Shown: positions 14,506 through 22,401 of the stretch, in pieces
Layout of the letters: every line of letters begins with the position of its first letter
How positions within the stretch are numbered: the stretch's first letter is position 1
Assembly: GCA_002811645.1 (NCBI GenBank)
Contig: PDIP01000017.1
Location: 24,291-46,691, forward strand
DNA: 22,401 nucleotides
Direction of reading: 5' to 3'
Source: Corallochytrium limacisporum
Taxonomy: Eukaryota > Opisthokonta
Program-made: the position numbers and the translations under genes
The notes under the pieces: model-generated
What the model was told of the DNA's origin: nothing
The model's database searches: none
Seen by the model: the letters and a program-made list of their open reading frames with translations, nothing else

Positions 14506-15945
14506 ATGGAAGGACGTGCACGAGGTCCAGGACGACCGCCGGGCAGTGGCAGTCGTGGTGGCGGTGCTGGTGGTCGTGGTGGATCGCGAAAACAAAGTAA
14601 GGCGGCAAAACAACAATTAAAGTTGGAAGCACTGCAGGCGGAAAGAGATAGTGATTTCAGCAAATGGCGTCCCATTGACGACCTAGCTCTAATCAGTGCC
14701 GTGCAGCTTCTACCCTCGCTTGCAGACGTGCACCGGACCACAAGATTCTCCCGACAGTTTACCATTTCGGAAATTCAAGAGCGATGGATTGTGCTCCTGA
14801 AAGATCCCCAAATTGCCAGCCAAGTCAAGAAGGCCTTTCACACAATCGATAGGGAAACACTTGCTGTCACAGCAAAGGCATATACCTGGAGCGACGAAGA
14901 AGCGAACTGCTTGCGTGAATTTGCAGAAGACCGCGATGGCACCCCGCCTTCTTTGGATCAGATCACTGACCTCATGATTCGGAACGCGGATATCTTTCAC
15001 GTTTCTCGCACGCCTCAGATGGTCCATGAGTACTATCTAAAGTTGCAACGCTTTGGACTGCTCACAAAGCCACAACTTGTGGCTGGCACCGGTAGCACGC
15101 GGCGGCGAAGAGGCACGGAGCCTGGACCAATTGTAACCGGTTCGGGGCTTGGAGCGACGGGTGGGACCTCGAACGTTGCGGACGTCGCCGGCGATGGGGC
15201 TGGTACCGATCTTCGCGCCACCGAAGTCGGCGGTACAGCTGGACTGGGGAGTTCCGGATCACGTGGTGTTGCCGGAGGGTCAATATCCGTGGGTTTGCCG
15301 CTGACGGGTGTCGTGGGTGGCGCGCCGGTTGAAGTAAGTGGAAGCACTGGTGTGGCTGGCGGCAGTGGTCCGAGTGACCGGCCGGTAGAACCCGAGAACG
15401 ACATATTGGCCTTTGAGGACTACGAGGCTGGTCTGGTTGCAGGCAAATATGACTATCCAGCTCCTGACGATGCTCTGCGGAACGAGATGCGCCGGTTGGA
15501 CCGGAAAAAGAAGCGCAAGATTGCGAAATTGGAGGAAATTGTGGACAAGTGGTATCCGTTGGATCAGGCGGTACGGGAACCGTTGGAAATGTCGAACAAC
15601 ACACTGTGTGTGTTGCGAGGAAAGAACACCAACTACTATATGCACTATAAGACAGTGCTACTGGGTCGTTCCGGTGCGAACTCGTCGGTAGACTTCGACC
15701 TGAAAGACGAAGGACCGGCTCGTCGCATTAGTCGGAATCAGTGCGTCTTGTCTTTGAAAAGCGACTGCAACTTCTATCTTCGTAATGTGGGGAAGGCCAA
15801 CGTTTACGTCAATGGACGCAACGTACCGAAAGACAAGAAGGTCCGCTTGCCTCCGAATGCTCTCTTAGAAATCGACACGCTCACTTTCATCTTCGTCATC
15901 AACCAGCTCATGTTCAATCGTCTTCGTGCCGTTGCATACCAATGA
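14506..15945 (+). CDS. MCRS1: MCRS1 (microspherule protein 1) homologue, FHA protein
   Basis: Nuclear protein; in animals a subunit of the INO80 remodeller and the NSL histone acetyltransferase complex. The 479-residue frame (human about 462) starts at the first ATG, preceded directly by ACAG. Parts in order: Arg/Gly-rich N-terminus with an AT-hook-like GPGRPPGSG (7-15); MCRS N-terminal domain (about 51-190; WRPIDDLALISAVQ, FTISEIQERWIVLL, DIFHVSRTP); Gly/Thr/Val-rich linker (about 195-290) absent in length and composition from the human protein as I recall it; basic RRLDRKKKRKIAKLEE (329-344); C-terminal FHA domain (about 368-465) with LLGRSG, EGPARRISRNQ and YVNGR. As in human MCRS1, the canonical FHA His after SR is replaced (RNQ), which may alter phosphothreonine binding. 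It converges with NAA25. Confidence 0.94.
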   Translation: MEGRARGPGRPPGSGSRGGGAGGRGGSRKQSKAAKQQLKLEALQAERDSDFSKWRPIDDLALISAVQLLPSLADVHRTTRFSRQFTISEIQERWIVLLKDPQIASQVKKAFHTIDRETLAVTAKAYTWSDEEANCLREFAEDRDGTPPSLDQITDLMIRNADIFHVSRTPQMVHEYYLKLQRFGLLTKPQLVAGTGSTRRRRGTEPGPIVTGSGLGATGGTSNVADVAGDGAGTDLRATEVGGTAGLGSSGSRGVAGGSISVGLPLTGVVGGAPVEVSGSTGVAGGSGPSDRPVEPENDILAFEDYEAGLVAGKYDYPAPDDALRNEMRRLDRKKKRKIAKLEEIVDKWYPLDQAVREPLEMSNNTLCVLRGKNTNYYMHYKTVLLGRSGANSSVDFDLKDEGPARRISRNQCVLSLKSDCNFYLRNVGKANVYVNGRNVPKDKKVRLPPNALLEIDTLTFIFVINQLMFNRLRAVAYQ

Positions 15946-16052
15946 AAAAATATATCAGATTAAAGAAGTTATTTTTGAAAATGATCAGACTACAGTCATG
16001 GCTCTACTATTCTACAACTATGATTTACTACAGTTTCTTAACTGTCCGTTTT

Positions 16053-18740
16053 CTACTGCAATGCCAAGGTCTTCAGGGTCTGTGCGAGGTTCAGGAGCGA
16101 CTGACGGAATTGTGTTTGACACTGCTTGGCCGCTGCCTCGAGACCCTCCCTGGCTTGGGCATCAGTGAAGTTGTCAACGACGGCACCGAAGGTCTTAAAG
16201 TTTGATACATCCTCAGCATAGGCGACCAATTCTTCGGAAAGCTTACTTGCGGCTGTAGAGCAAGGCTTCACAGCGGCAAGCACGCGACGAGTGCGATCGC
16301 CATCAAGGCCAGGGCAGTGCAGACAGATGCGACGGTAGATGGCCACGGTCTCAAGTGCAATCACCAGAGCTTCGGTTCGGAGGTAACCGTCAACGTCGGT
16401 TAAGGACAGAGACGAAATATAGCCCTCAAAAAGCACCGAATACTTCGTCGTAAACAGTTCTTTGATCCGAGTGAACATGTCCTTGGCACCTTCTCCTTTC
16501 ATGTAGGCGTGAAGAAGAGTGAGCGCTTCATGCTGGAGTTCGTAAGGTTCCAGAACAGGATAGCGGCGGGGCATGGTGAGCTGTTCCCGTAGTGACAATG
16601 GGACAAGCGCGGTTTCAATGTCTTGGTTTTCGTCAAGCCTCACACAAGTTTTCTCAGATTCTTCAAGATGGCTTAGGCCATAGAGATCGGCGATTAGGGT
16701 CAGGCATTGGTCGCGCAGGGCGGTGGCCCTTCGCTTCTCAAAGTAGGTCCGGTCCGCAAAGTTTCTGAGGTCTGTAGGCGTGCGATTGGTCAGATGGTCC
16801 ATCACTGAAATGTCTCGGTTGTCGTGCTTCCTGGTTTGTTTGTTGCGCTCACAGTGCAAGGTCAAGGAGTTCTTCAGACTCACATCACCCTGGAGATTGC
16901 CAAGAAGAATCTGTTTCCACTGCCGCTCCACATCGACGAAATCCCTACTGAAAGAGTTGTCGATGCGTTGATACATGTGGTACATCTCCGGGATTTTGCT
17001 GAAGGTATTCTTGCGAAAAGAGAGGATAAGGTACTCCGGAGTTTCCCGTACATTTGATTCATAGAATCCACAAGCATCCTGGAGGAGTGATAACGTGGCG
17101 CCGGAAACCGACGAGGTAACCAGATGATCCAGCATCAAGTGACTCACGTTATCATGCAAGATTTGCTTGATTTCTAAGTGCAAGTAGTTGTCAATGGTCG
17201 AGAAGGCATAGCCACAGGCACCCATGAGGCGAACCAGCAGCAGTTGGAGCTGGAAGTTATAAGTACTCCTTTCAATTGACGCGTTGAGAAGTACCAGGGC
17301 CTCCACAATGTAACGATCATCCTTGCAAATTTGGTATGCTTCGAGTAAGTAATGTACAGCCAATTGGGCCAGATCATCACTGTCGTACCGTTCCTTCTCT
17401 TTACGATCAACACTGAGACCAAGGGTCTTTGTGTAGATTGTCCAAAGCCTTCTCGCTTCCTGACTGCACTCCTCGGCAGTGGTCTTCAGGCCCAGGGTGG
17501 AGGACAAGGTCCGTGCAACCAGTTCGCTGGAGACGAATCTGCGCAAAAAGTTTACATTGTCCGGGAGGTCGCCGTCATTCAAGTGCACTTGATCTCTGAT
17601 GGCGTTCAGGTAGTCGCCTTGCGCACTCTCACATAGAAGACACAAATAGTCCTGAATGTCCTCATGGTGACAGTAAAGATGTCCAAATACCTTAAAATAC
17701 TCTACCAAACTATCCAGCAACGCCCTTTCCAGCATATCACTGCGACCGAACTTCTGGATTAGCTGTGCTCGCACGAAGATCTTGGCAAGCAACGGTCCAC
17801 GTTTCTTTGGCTCCTGGTCGTGCATTTCGTTGGCCAACGTATCTACCTGGCTCATGATGTGCTCGAGGTTGGAATCGACCGCTCCCGCTACCGTGCCCTT
17901 TACAAAGCCACTCCAGGCCGTCCACTCATCAGCACTGCCTGCAAGAATGTCCCGATAGATCCCTACAGCCTTCGTAGGATCACCATGCTCTAGGTGCACC
18001 TTCGCCAGCATTTGCTGCTTCTCTTCCAGATCTGTAATAACATTGCTCTCATCGCCTTCAAGGACTGCAATCTGCTCTTCCGCCTTGCCCAGGATACGCA
18101 GAAGTTCGAGTTTCATGCTGATAATTTCATCCGTCTTCACAAGACCGTCCGCATGAGCCTTATCATACATTTTCCGTGTGACAGCGGTATATAGAGTCAG
18201 CATCTTTGCTTCACCCTTGGCCTCTGCTTCCAGGGCCTGCATTAGGTTTCCAGCGATCGCCCAGAGATAGAAGTTTTCGTTGTTGAACTTCTTAAAGAGG
18301 GTGGCGGCATACACTTGCTGCTTTTTCCAATTCATGCTACGCACATAGGCCATGTGCAGAGTGATCTTAAGATCGTCGTCCTGGGGGTTCAGCTCCACAC
18401 CCATTTCATCCATCTCCACGATCCAGGACATCGCATTCAGATCCCGGAACAGCCATGTCAGGATGCGGCGTGTATCGTCATCTTTTACATCCCCCTTGTC
18501 CAAAATCTCCCGGCTCAGCCGTTTAGACTGAGAAACATCTCCCAATCTAGCCACAGCCAGCGCCTTCAGAGCCAGCATCTGCACTGGAAAACCATGCTTC
18601 TTCCCTGACTTTTCGATGAGAGTCAGAGCCATCTTCGCATTTCCAGCGTCCAACGCATCATAGATGGGCCGCAAACGCCGTTCGAGCGTTGCTGTATTCT
18701 GGTGGACTGGTACGCTCTTCTTCTTTATGCGACCAGACAT
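16053..18740 (-). CDS. NAA25: NAA25/MDM20, auxiliary subunit of NatB N-terminal acetyltransferase
   Basis: Ribosome-associated partner of the catalytic Naa20; NatB acetylates N-termini beginning Met-Asp/Glu/Asn/Gln. The 895-residue frame lies between yeast Mdm20 (796) and human NAA25 (972) and starts at an ATG with A at -3. The N-terminus shows the family opening ERRLRPIYDALDAGNAKMAL (residues about 20-39), followed by TPR-like helical pairs to about 300 (for example LHMAYVRSMNWKKQQ, NFYLWAIAGNLMQ, AVGIYRDILAGSADEW). The conserved KKRGPLLAKIF lies near 310. Downstream is an all-helical superhelix with no other domain. The stop is 107 bp from the MCRS1 stop on the other strand, so 3' UTRs probably overlap. 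No introns. Confidence 0.93.
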   Translation of the reverse strand: MSGRIKKKSVPVHQNTATLERRLRPIYDALDAGNAKMALTLIEKSGKKHGFPVQMLALKALAVARLGDVSQSKRLSREILDKGDVKDDDTRRILTWLFRDLNAMSWIVEMDEMGVELNPQDDDLKITLHMAYVRSMNWKKQQVYAATLFKKFNNENFYLWAIAGNLMQALEAEAKGEAKMLTLYTAVTRKMYDKAHADGLVKTDEIISMKLELLRILGKAEEQIAVLEGDESNVITDLEEKQQMLAKVHLEHGDPTKAVGIYRDILAGSADEWTAWSGFVKGTVAGAVDSNLEHIMSQVDTLANEMHDQEPKKRGPLLAKIFVRAQLIQKFGRSDMLERALLDSLVEYFKVFGHLYCHHEDIQDYLCLLCESAQGDYLNAIRDQVHLNDGDLPDNVNFLRRFVSSELVARTLSSTLGLKTTAEECSQEARRLWTIYTKTLGLSVDRKEKERYDSDDLAQLAVHYLLEAYQICKDDRYIVEALVLLNASIERSTYNFQLQLLLVRLMGACGYAFSTIDNYLHLEIKQILHDNVSHLMLDHLVTSSVSGATLSLLQDACGFYESNVRETPEYLILSFRKNTFSKIPEMYHMYQRIDNSFSRDFVDVERQWKQILLGNLQGDVSLKNSLTLHCERNKQTRKHDNRDISVMDHLTNRTPTDLRNFADRTYFEKRRATALRDQCLTLIADLYGLSHLEESEKTCVRLDENQDIETALVPLSLREQLTMPRRYPVLEPYELQHEALTLLHAYMKGEGAKDMFTRIKELFTTKYSVLFEGYISSLSLTDVDGYLRTEALVIALETVAIYRRICLHCPGLDGDRTRRVLAAVKPCSTAASKLSEELVAYAEDVSNFKTFGAVVDNFTDAQAREGLEAAAKQCQTQFRQSLLNLAQTLKTLALQ

Positions 18741-20888
18741 GGTTACTGCTGATATTGTATGGTCTCCTTAACGGCCGGCCTGTTTGGCTATGAAACGTGT
18801 ATTATGGGTGTACCATGCTGTGTATGTCGCGTTACTGTGCTGTACGGTCGGCGAAACCAAATGTTTGCCGCCATGCAAGGCGGAATGTGGAATTCAAGAA
18901 CCTGAGTTATGCCCGGGAAGCCAATTGTCTCACCGAACGCAGGAAAGGCCGTTAACCATCATCTCCGTTATCAAATCCCGTGTACTACACATGGTGTCAA
19001 GGGGAACCCCGCGGCGACCATTGTGAAGAAACAACGGGCGAAAACAAAATATTGATCTTTTCGTCTTCCTCGTCTGTGACAGGGCTAAACCCGTTTAATT
19101 ATTATGCATTAGGTATTCATTTATAAACCAACAGCTCCCCCAGGGAAGATCGGTCTGGTTTCTTTCGGGACACCATGACCTTTTTGCCAACACCGTTTGC
19201 GCGCGGCTCTTCCACGCCACCCCAGCCGCGGGGGGCACACACCCCAGGTGCTTTCGGGTTCGCTGCAGAAATTGCCGGTTCACTATAGGGAGTGTATTGT
19301 AAAGTTTTCACTCGACCCGGCCCAAACACTGGCGAAAACGCAGATACCAACAACAGGGGAAGAAACGGCCGCGAGTCGATCGAGGGAACATTTTGGAACG
19401 GGCCTTGCATGGCATCTCCCCAGGGGATGGGAACCGCGAGCGGCCCCGAATTCCAACCGGTCCACCATACTTTGCGCCCACAGGTTTTGAATCTCCTTTT
19501 GGAAAGAGGGGAATCCAAAATGAAGAGACGGCAACGTGTGCTGCGAAAAAGATTTTTCTTCCCCCCTCCGACCCATCCCCCCCTACGTCCTTTCTGCGGA
19601 ATGTAAATTTTTCGCTTACGCTCTAGGATCTCCATACATTTGCTATTACAAATGCAACTCTGCCTCGGGGAAAAATTGCGCTTTTCTTTCATACTTTTCA
19701 CCAGTTCGGACTCAACTTGTCGTAGACAGTGGCATCACCCTCGCAGTTCATACGCAGCGTAGCATAGACTGCCGCCGACGGCCAGCTATCGCTGTGGTCC
19801 CCTCTTTCACCTACTGCTGCGGCTTCCAGTTTCTTTGGCTCCTGCGGTTTCCAGGGGTCCTCGGTGTCCATTTCAACTTTGATCGCTACTTACGCGTATA
19901 TTCTTTAATTGCGAAGCCCTCCGGAAGCGCGCAACTGCCAGTGGCCTTTGACTGGTGTCCAGAGTTCTACGACCCAGACGGGGCACAAAAAGCTGAGGAT
20001 GGCGACTTTCTCACAGTCCACACTTCCACACATCCCCTGCCTTCGCGTGGCGTTCTCGGGTTCTCGGAAGAGCGGCGGGCCCCCGCATAGTAGGGGACAG
20101 GGTGGGCACCAGAAACTGACAGACGGGCAGACCAAATGCGCACACACATCGGAATGGACACGCAGATTCCTTACAGACAACACACAGGCCGAGATACAAA
20201 TTTGAGATCGCCGTACGACTAGTGGCCACTCAGTGGTCTATCTCTATATCGGCCCCCACCCAAGCCTTCGCACTCCTCTTCCCCGACTCCACATTCTTTT
20301 AACAAGCTTGGACGGCGGCAGACAAAGGTGCCGGTTGTGAATAAATTGAAGTAGCCGGTTGGTAGTAGATGTGATGATATAGGTGTGCTCTATGTACGTG
20401 TGTGTGTTGTATTGAGCTTCCGACCCAGGGAGTCCCGAGAGTGTTTGCTGTGGAATGGGCTCTACGTTAGGTCGCAAAAAAAAGCACGGTTGTGGTGGTG
20501 CACACTGCAGGGTGGCGCCGAGGTTTGCTTTGGATTCAAGGACATCGACACCCATAAAGAGCAACTCAGTGCCCGAAAGCGAGCGGTGGTGCCCGTGAGG
20601 ACCAAGTGTTTGTGTCTTTTTGGCAATTCCCGAAGAGTGTTTACTGCAGGGTAGTACGGATTGGGGTCTTAGTAGCAGATTTGAGATTTCCGTCAGAAAC
20701 TCAGGCACACAGGGGAACTAAAACTCAAAGAAACAAGTAGTGGTGAAGAGGTCCGGAAATTAAATCACAAGTGAAAAGTTAAGACTGATCGATATTTCTG
20801 TATGGAACAAAGATGTATGGATATATGTAAATGGAACATGGTATGTTTGAGTTGTGGTGGTTATTTTTCATACAAATTACAAAACAAA
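18741..20888. other. 2.1 kb spacer between NAA25 and the SAM-ankyrin gene
   Basis: No convincing gene. It must carry the NAA25 promoter (right of 18740) and the 3' end of the SAM-ankyrin gene (left of 20889). GGCCGGCC at 18773-18780 sits 33 bp upstream of the NAA25 ATG. An unrecognised minus frame opens at 19692 and runs to 19117 (about 191 residues, no domain); plus frames overlapping it have no ATG. Some palindromic GC bits occur (for example GCGGGCCCCCGC near 20074-20085). The spacer is less C-run rich than the others. Confidence 0.55.
18790..19026 (+). CDS. possible small secreted Cys-rich protein (doubtful)
   Basis: A 78-residue frame opening at an ATG with G at -3, divergent from NAA25 with 49 bp between start codons. 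The N-terminus reads like a signal peptide: MKRV, a hydrophobic core (LWVYHAVYVALLCC) and a TVGETKC region that could be cleaved, followed by a short Cys/Pro-rich stretch with four Cys (KCLPPCKAECG...ELCPG). After that the sequence is unremarkable and rich in Arg/Ser/Pro. I do not recognise the family. It could be chance: the length is within noise for non-coding DNA here. Listed only because the signal-like start and Cys spacing stand out. Confidence 0.15.
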   Translation: MKRVLWVYHAVYVALLCCTVGETKCLPPCKAECGIQEPELCPGSQLSHRTQERPLTIISVIKSRVLHMVSRGTPRRPL

Positions 20889-21974
20889 TCAACTGAGCAG
20901 CTGAGCAAGGTCGCTGTGTCCCTCGGACTGGGCCAGCTCGCAAGGAGAGGCAACAGAGAGAGTCTCCTCATCGTCAGAGGCGAAGTTGGTGGACTTCATG
21001 GCGGCCTTGAGGGTCAGAGCAGCATCAGTGTGGCCGATGACGGCGGAGTAGTGCAGAGCAGTGCGTCCGTAGACATCAACAGCATCAGCATCAGCTCCAA
21101 AGCCGATCAGCAGCTTAACCAGATCCAGAGACTGGGCGCGTGCAGCAATGTGGAGAGCACGGCGACCATATCCTCCAATGAAGTTGGCGTTGGCGCCGTT
21201 GTCCAGCAAACTGTGGACGGTCTTAATGTTCATGGCGGCAGTGGCCTCGAGCAGAGCAAAGTCGAGCTGCTTCTGGCACATCTCCTTGGGGAGTTGGTGG
21301 ACAGCCTTCATGATGATGTCGATGACATTAGTGCAGTTCTTGCGGATGGCCATCTCGAGAGCGGACAAACCCTGGCGGTTGCGGAAGTACACAGGGACGT
21401 TGTGCACCAGCAGGTGGGCAACCATCTCTCCAGAGTTGTTCTGGACAGCAGTGTGGAGAGCAGTGTTGCCCTGACGGTCGCGGACCAGGAGAGCACCCTC
21501 GTAGGTGCTCAGGAGGTCGATGGCAGAAATGTTGTTCATGGCAGTAGCATAGTGGACGGGGGCGAAGCCCTTGCTGTCAACCTTCGTCAGAGCTTCGACT
21601 CCATACTTGTCGACGATCTGCTTGATGAAGACATTGTAGGACTCGCAAGTGCGAGACTTCTGCTTCACAACACGAGTCTTCTTTGAGGCGGATTCCACCA
21701 GGCGGCGCTTCTGGGGGGACAGAGTGCTGCCGCTTCCGTACTTGCGGATAATCTTGACGTGGTGAGAGTTGCGCATTTGGCGAGAAGCCATGAGCATCTC
21801 AACTTCCTTGAGAATCTTGACGCGCTTACCGATAGAGTGCACACCGAGGTCCTTGAGGACGTCGTGGTTCAGAGTGAGCAGGAGCTCGTAGTCGACACGG
21901 TGATCCCGGAAGTTGTCGACGCATTCAGGCAGGCCAATGGAGTTGACCCACGAGCAAACTTCTTCGACGTTCAT
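20889..21974 (-). CDS. SAM domain-ankyrin repeat protein
   Basis: A 361-residue protein likely acting as a protein-interaction scaffold; the exact role is unknown. The N-terminal SAM domain (1-63) shows the typical pattern (VCSWVNSIGL, FRDHRVDYELLLTL, LKDLGVHSIGKRVKILKEV). A basic linker follows with a bipartite NLS-like cluster (about 89-108: KRR...KKTR..KQKSR), suggesting nuclear location. Ankyrin repeats run from about 135 to 335 (about six, including GNTALHTAVQNN, GRRALHIAARAQ, GRTALHYSAVIG), with a partial repeat at the C-terminus. No enzymatic or transmembrane part. The ATG at 21974 has A at -3. Codon use is the most strongly biased in the window (C/G-ending, AAG, CTC/CTG, CGC), implying high expression. 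I cannot match it to a named orthologue; SAM-plus-ankyrin proteins are common and diverse. Confidence 0.9.
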   Translation of the reverse strand: MNVEEVCSWVNSIGLPECVDNFRDHRVDYELLLTLNHDVLKDLGVHSIGKRVKILKEVEMLMASRQMRNSHHVKIIRKYGSGSTLSPQKRRLVESASKKTRVVKQKSRTCESYNVFIKQIVDKYGVEALTKVDSKGFAPVHYATAMNNISAIDLLSTYEGALLVRDRQGNTALHTAVQNNSGEMVAHLLVHNVPVYFRNRQGLSALEMAIRKNCTNVIDIIMKAVHQLPKEMCQKQLDFALLEATAAMNIKTVHSLLDNGANANFIGGYGRRALHIAARAQSLDLVKLLIGFGADADAVDVYGRTALHYSAVIGHTDAALTLKAAMKSTNFASDDEETLSVASPCELAQSEGHSDLAQLLS

Positions 21975-22401
21975 TCTGTCTGTTTGTGTAAATAGGTTCT
22001 ACTTTAAGAATCCCTTCTTGTGTTGAAAGTCTTTTAAGACGATCGCTTTCTTGTACCCGGATAACTCTAGCAAGGTTGAAACCTTGGAATGTACTAGTCC
22101 CTAAATTGTGGTGATAAATAGCTAAGGTAACTGAATACTGAATTATCCTCAAAGCTGCAGTAATATAAAGACGTATTCCCGTAAATACCAGATGCCTTAA
22201 CAACAATCCGCGGATAAGTGGTCCACATCCATGAGAAACTCTCAATCAAACTTTCCCCCGCTTCCAATCTACTAAGCCAACTCGACTGTGCTCCATTCGA
22301 ACAGGCATTCGAACTCTCTCTCACTCTCTCTCTTGCTTCTCCCCCCCCTCCCCATCCTCAATTGCTCCACAACGGCAGCGGCGATGGGAGAAGCCGGGGG
22401 G
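21975..22401. promoter_or_regulatory. upstream region of the SAM-ankyrin gene
   Basis: Read on the minus strand this is the promoter/leader side of the SAM-ankyrin gene. It holds an AT-rich TTTATATTAC-like site (near 22161-22170), two direct copies of CATTCGAAC at 22294-22302 and 22306-22314, and a CT-rich tract ending in an 8-base C-run (about 22314-22354), which reads as GAGA repeats on the gene strand. No gene is seen. The window ends at 22401. Confidence 0.4.

Noticed and set aside
18773-18780. GGCCGGCC as a shared promoter element
   Set aside because: Related GGCCGG bits occur near 10650 and 14152, but the strings are short and differ; too weak to claim.
19117-19692. 191-codon minus-strand frame in the NAA25/SAM-ankyrin spacer
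   Set aside because: Has an ATG but no domain, unremarkable composition, and overlaps equally long frames on the other strand.
19536-20090. 184-codon plus-strand frame with hydrophobic stretches
   Set aside because: Starts at GTG and has no internal ATG; not usable as a eukaryotic gene without unseen exons.
20802-21686. 294-codon open frame antisense to the SAM-ankyrin gene
   Set aside because: Val/Ser/Asp-rich mirror of a strongly biased gene; the sense frame has clear SAM and ankyrin motifs.
1-22401. CRISPR array, insertion sequence, phage or bacterial defence system
   Set aside because: No spaced direct repeats, transposase, integrase or bacterial gene is present; all recognisable genes are eukaryotic.

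Overview
The window looks like intron-poor nuclear DNA from a eukaryote. It holds seven confident protein genes, each a single uninterrupted reading frame from ATG to stop: a monofunctional homoserine dehydrogenase, a SIN3 corepressor, the mitochondrial MICOS subunit MIC60/mitofilin, Mediator subunit MED21, the FHA protein MCRS1, the NatB auxiliary subunit NAA25/MDM20, and a SAM-ankyrin protein. There is no bacterial operon logic, and purines at -3 of most start codons fit eukaryotic scanning. A fungal/plant-type homoserine dehydrogenase (absent from animals) beside an animal/plant-type MCRS1 (not typical of yeasts), plus few introns and about one gene per 3 kb, suggest an early-branching opisthokont: an intron-poor unicellular holozoan such as a Corallochytrium-like organism, or an early-diverging fungus. 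That placement is inference, not proof.

Layout. Bases 1-1527 show no gene, only CA and CT microsatellites, C-runs and a palindrome. HSDH (minus, 1528-2622) and SIN3 (plus, 5105-9886) diverge from a 2.5 kb gene-free region holding an AT-rich island, GC palindromes, a polypurine/G-quadruplex stretch and a TATA box. A 1.2 kb spacer with long T and CT tracts and GC hairpins precedes MIC60 (plus, 11117-13081), which converges with MED21 (minus, 13251-13652). MED21 and MCRS1 (plus, 14506-15945) diverge over 0.85 kb. MCRS1 converges with NAA25 (minus, 16053-18740) with only 107 bp between stops. A 2.1 kb spacer with no convincing gene separates NAA25 from the SAM-ankyrin gene (minus, 20889-21974), whose upstream side runs to the window end.

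Functions. SIN3, MED21 and MCRS1 all belong to nuclear transcription or chromatin complexes (Sin3-HDAC, Mediator, INO80/NSL). The others serve threonine/methionine synthesis, mitochondrial cristae and N-terminal acetylation. I see no pathway cluster; the proximity may be chance.

The most unusual signal is between the genes. Mononucleotide C or G runs of 9-13 bases and C-run/G-run inverted repeats recur in the intergenic regions, and I found none in the coding frames. They could be a dispersed hairpin element, promoter structure, or mutational drift. Other points are a 32-bp tandem duplication across the MIC60 stop codon, a homoserine dehydrogenase with plant-like sequence signatures, and candidate 5'UTR introns ending at the SIN3 and MCRS1 start codons.
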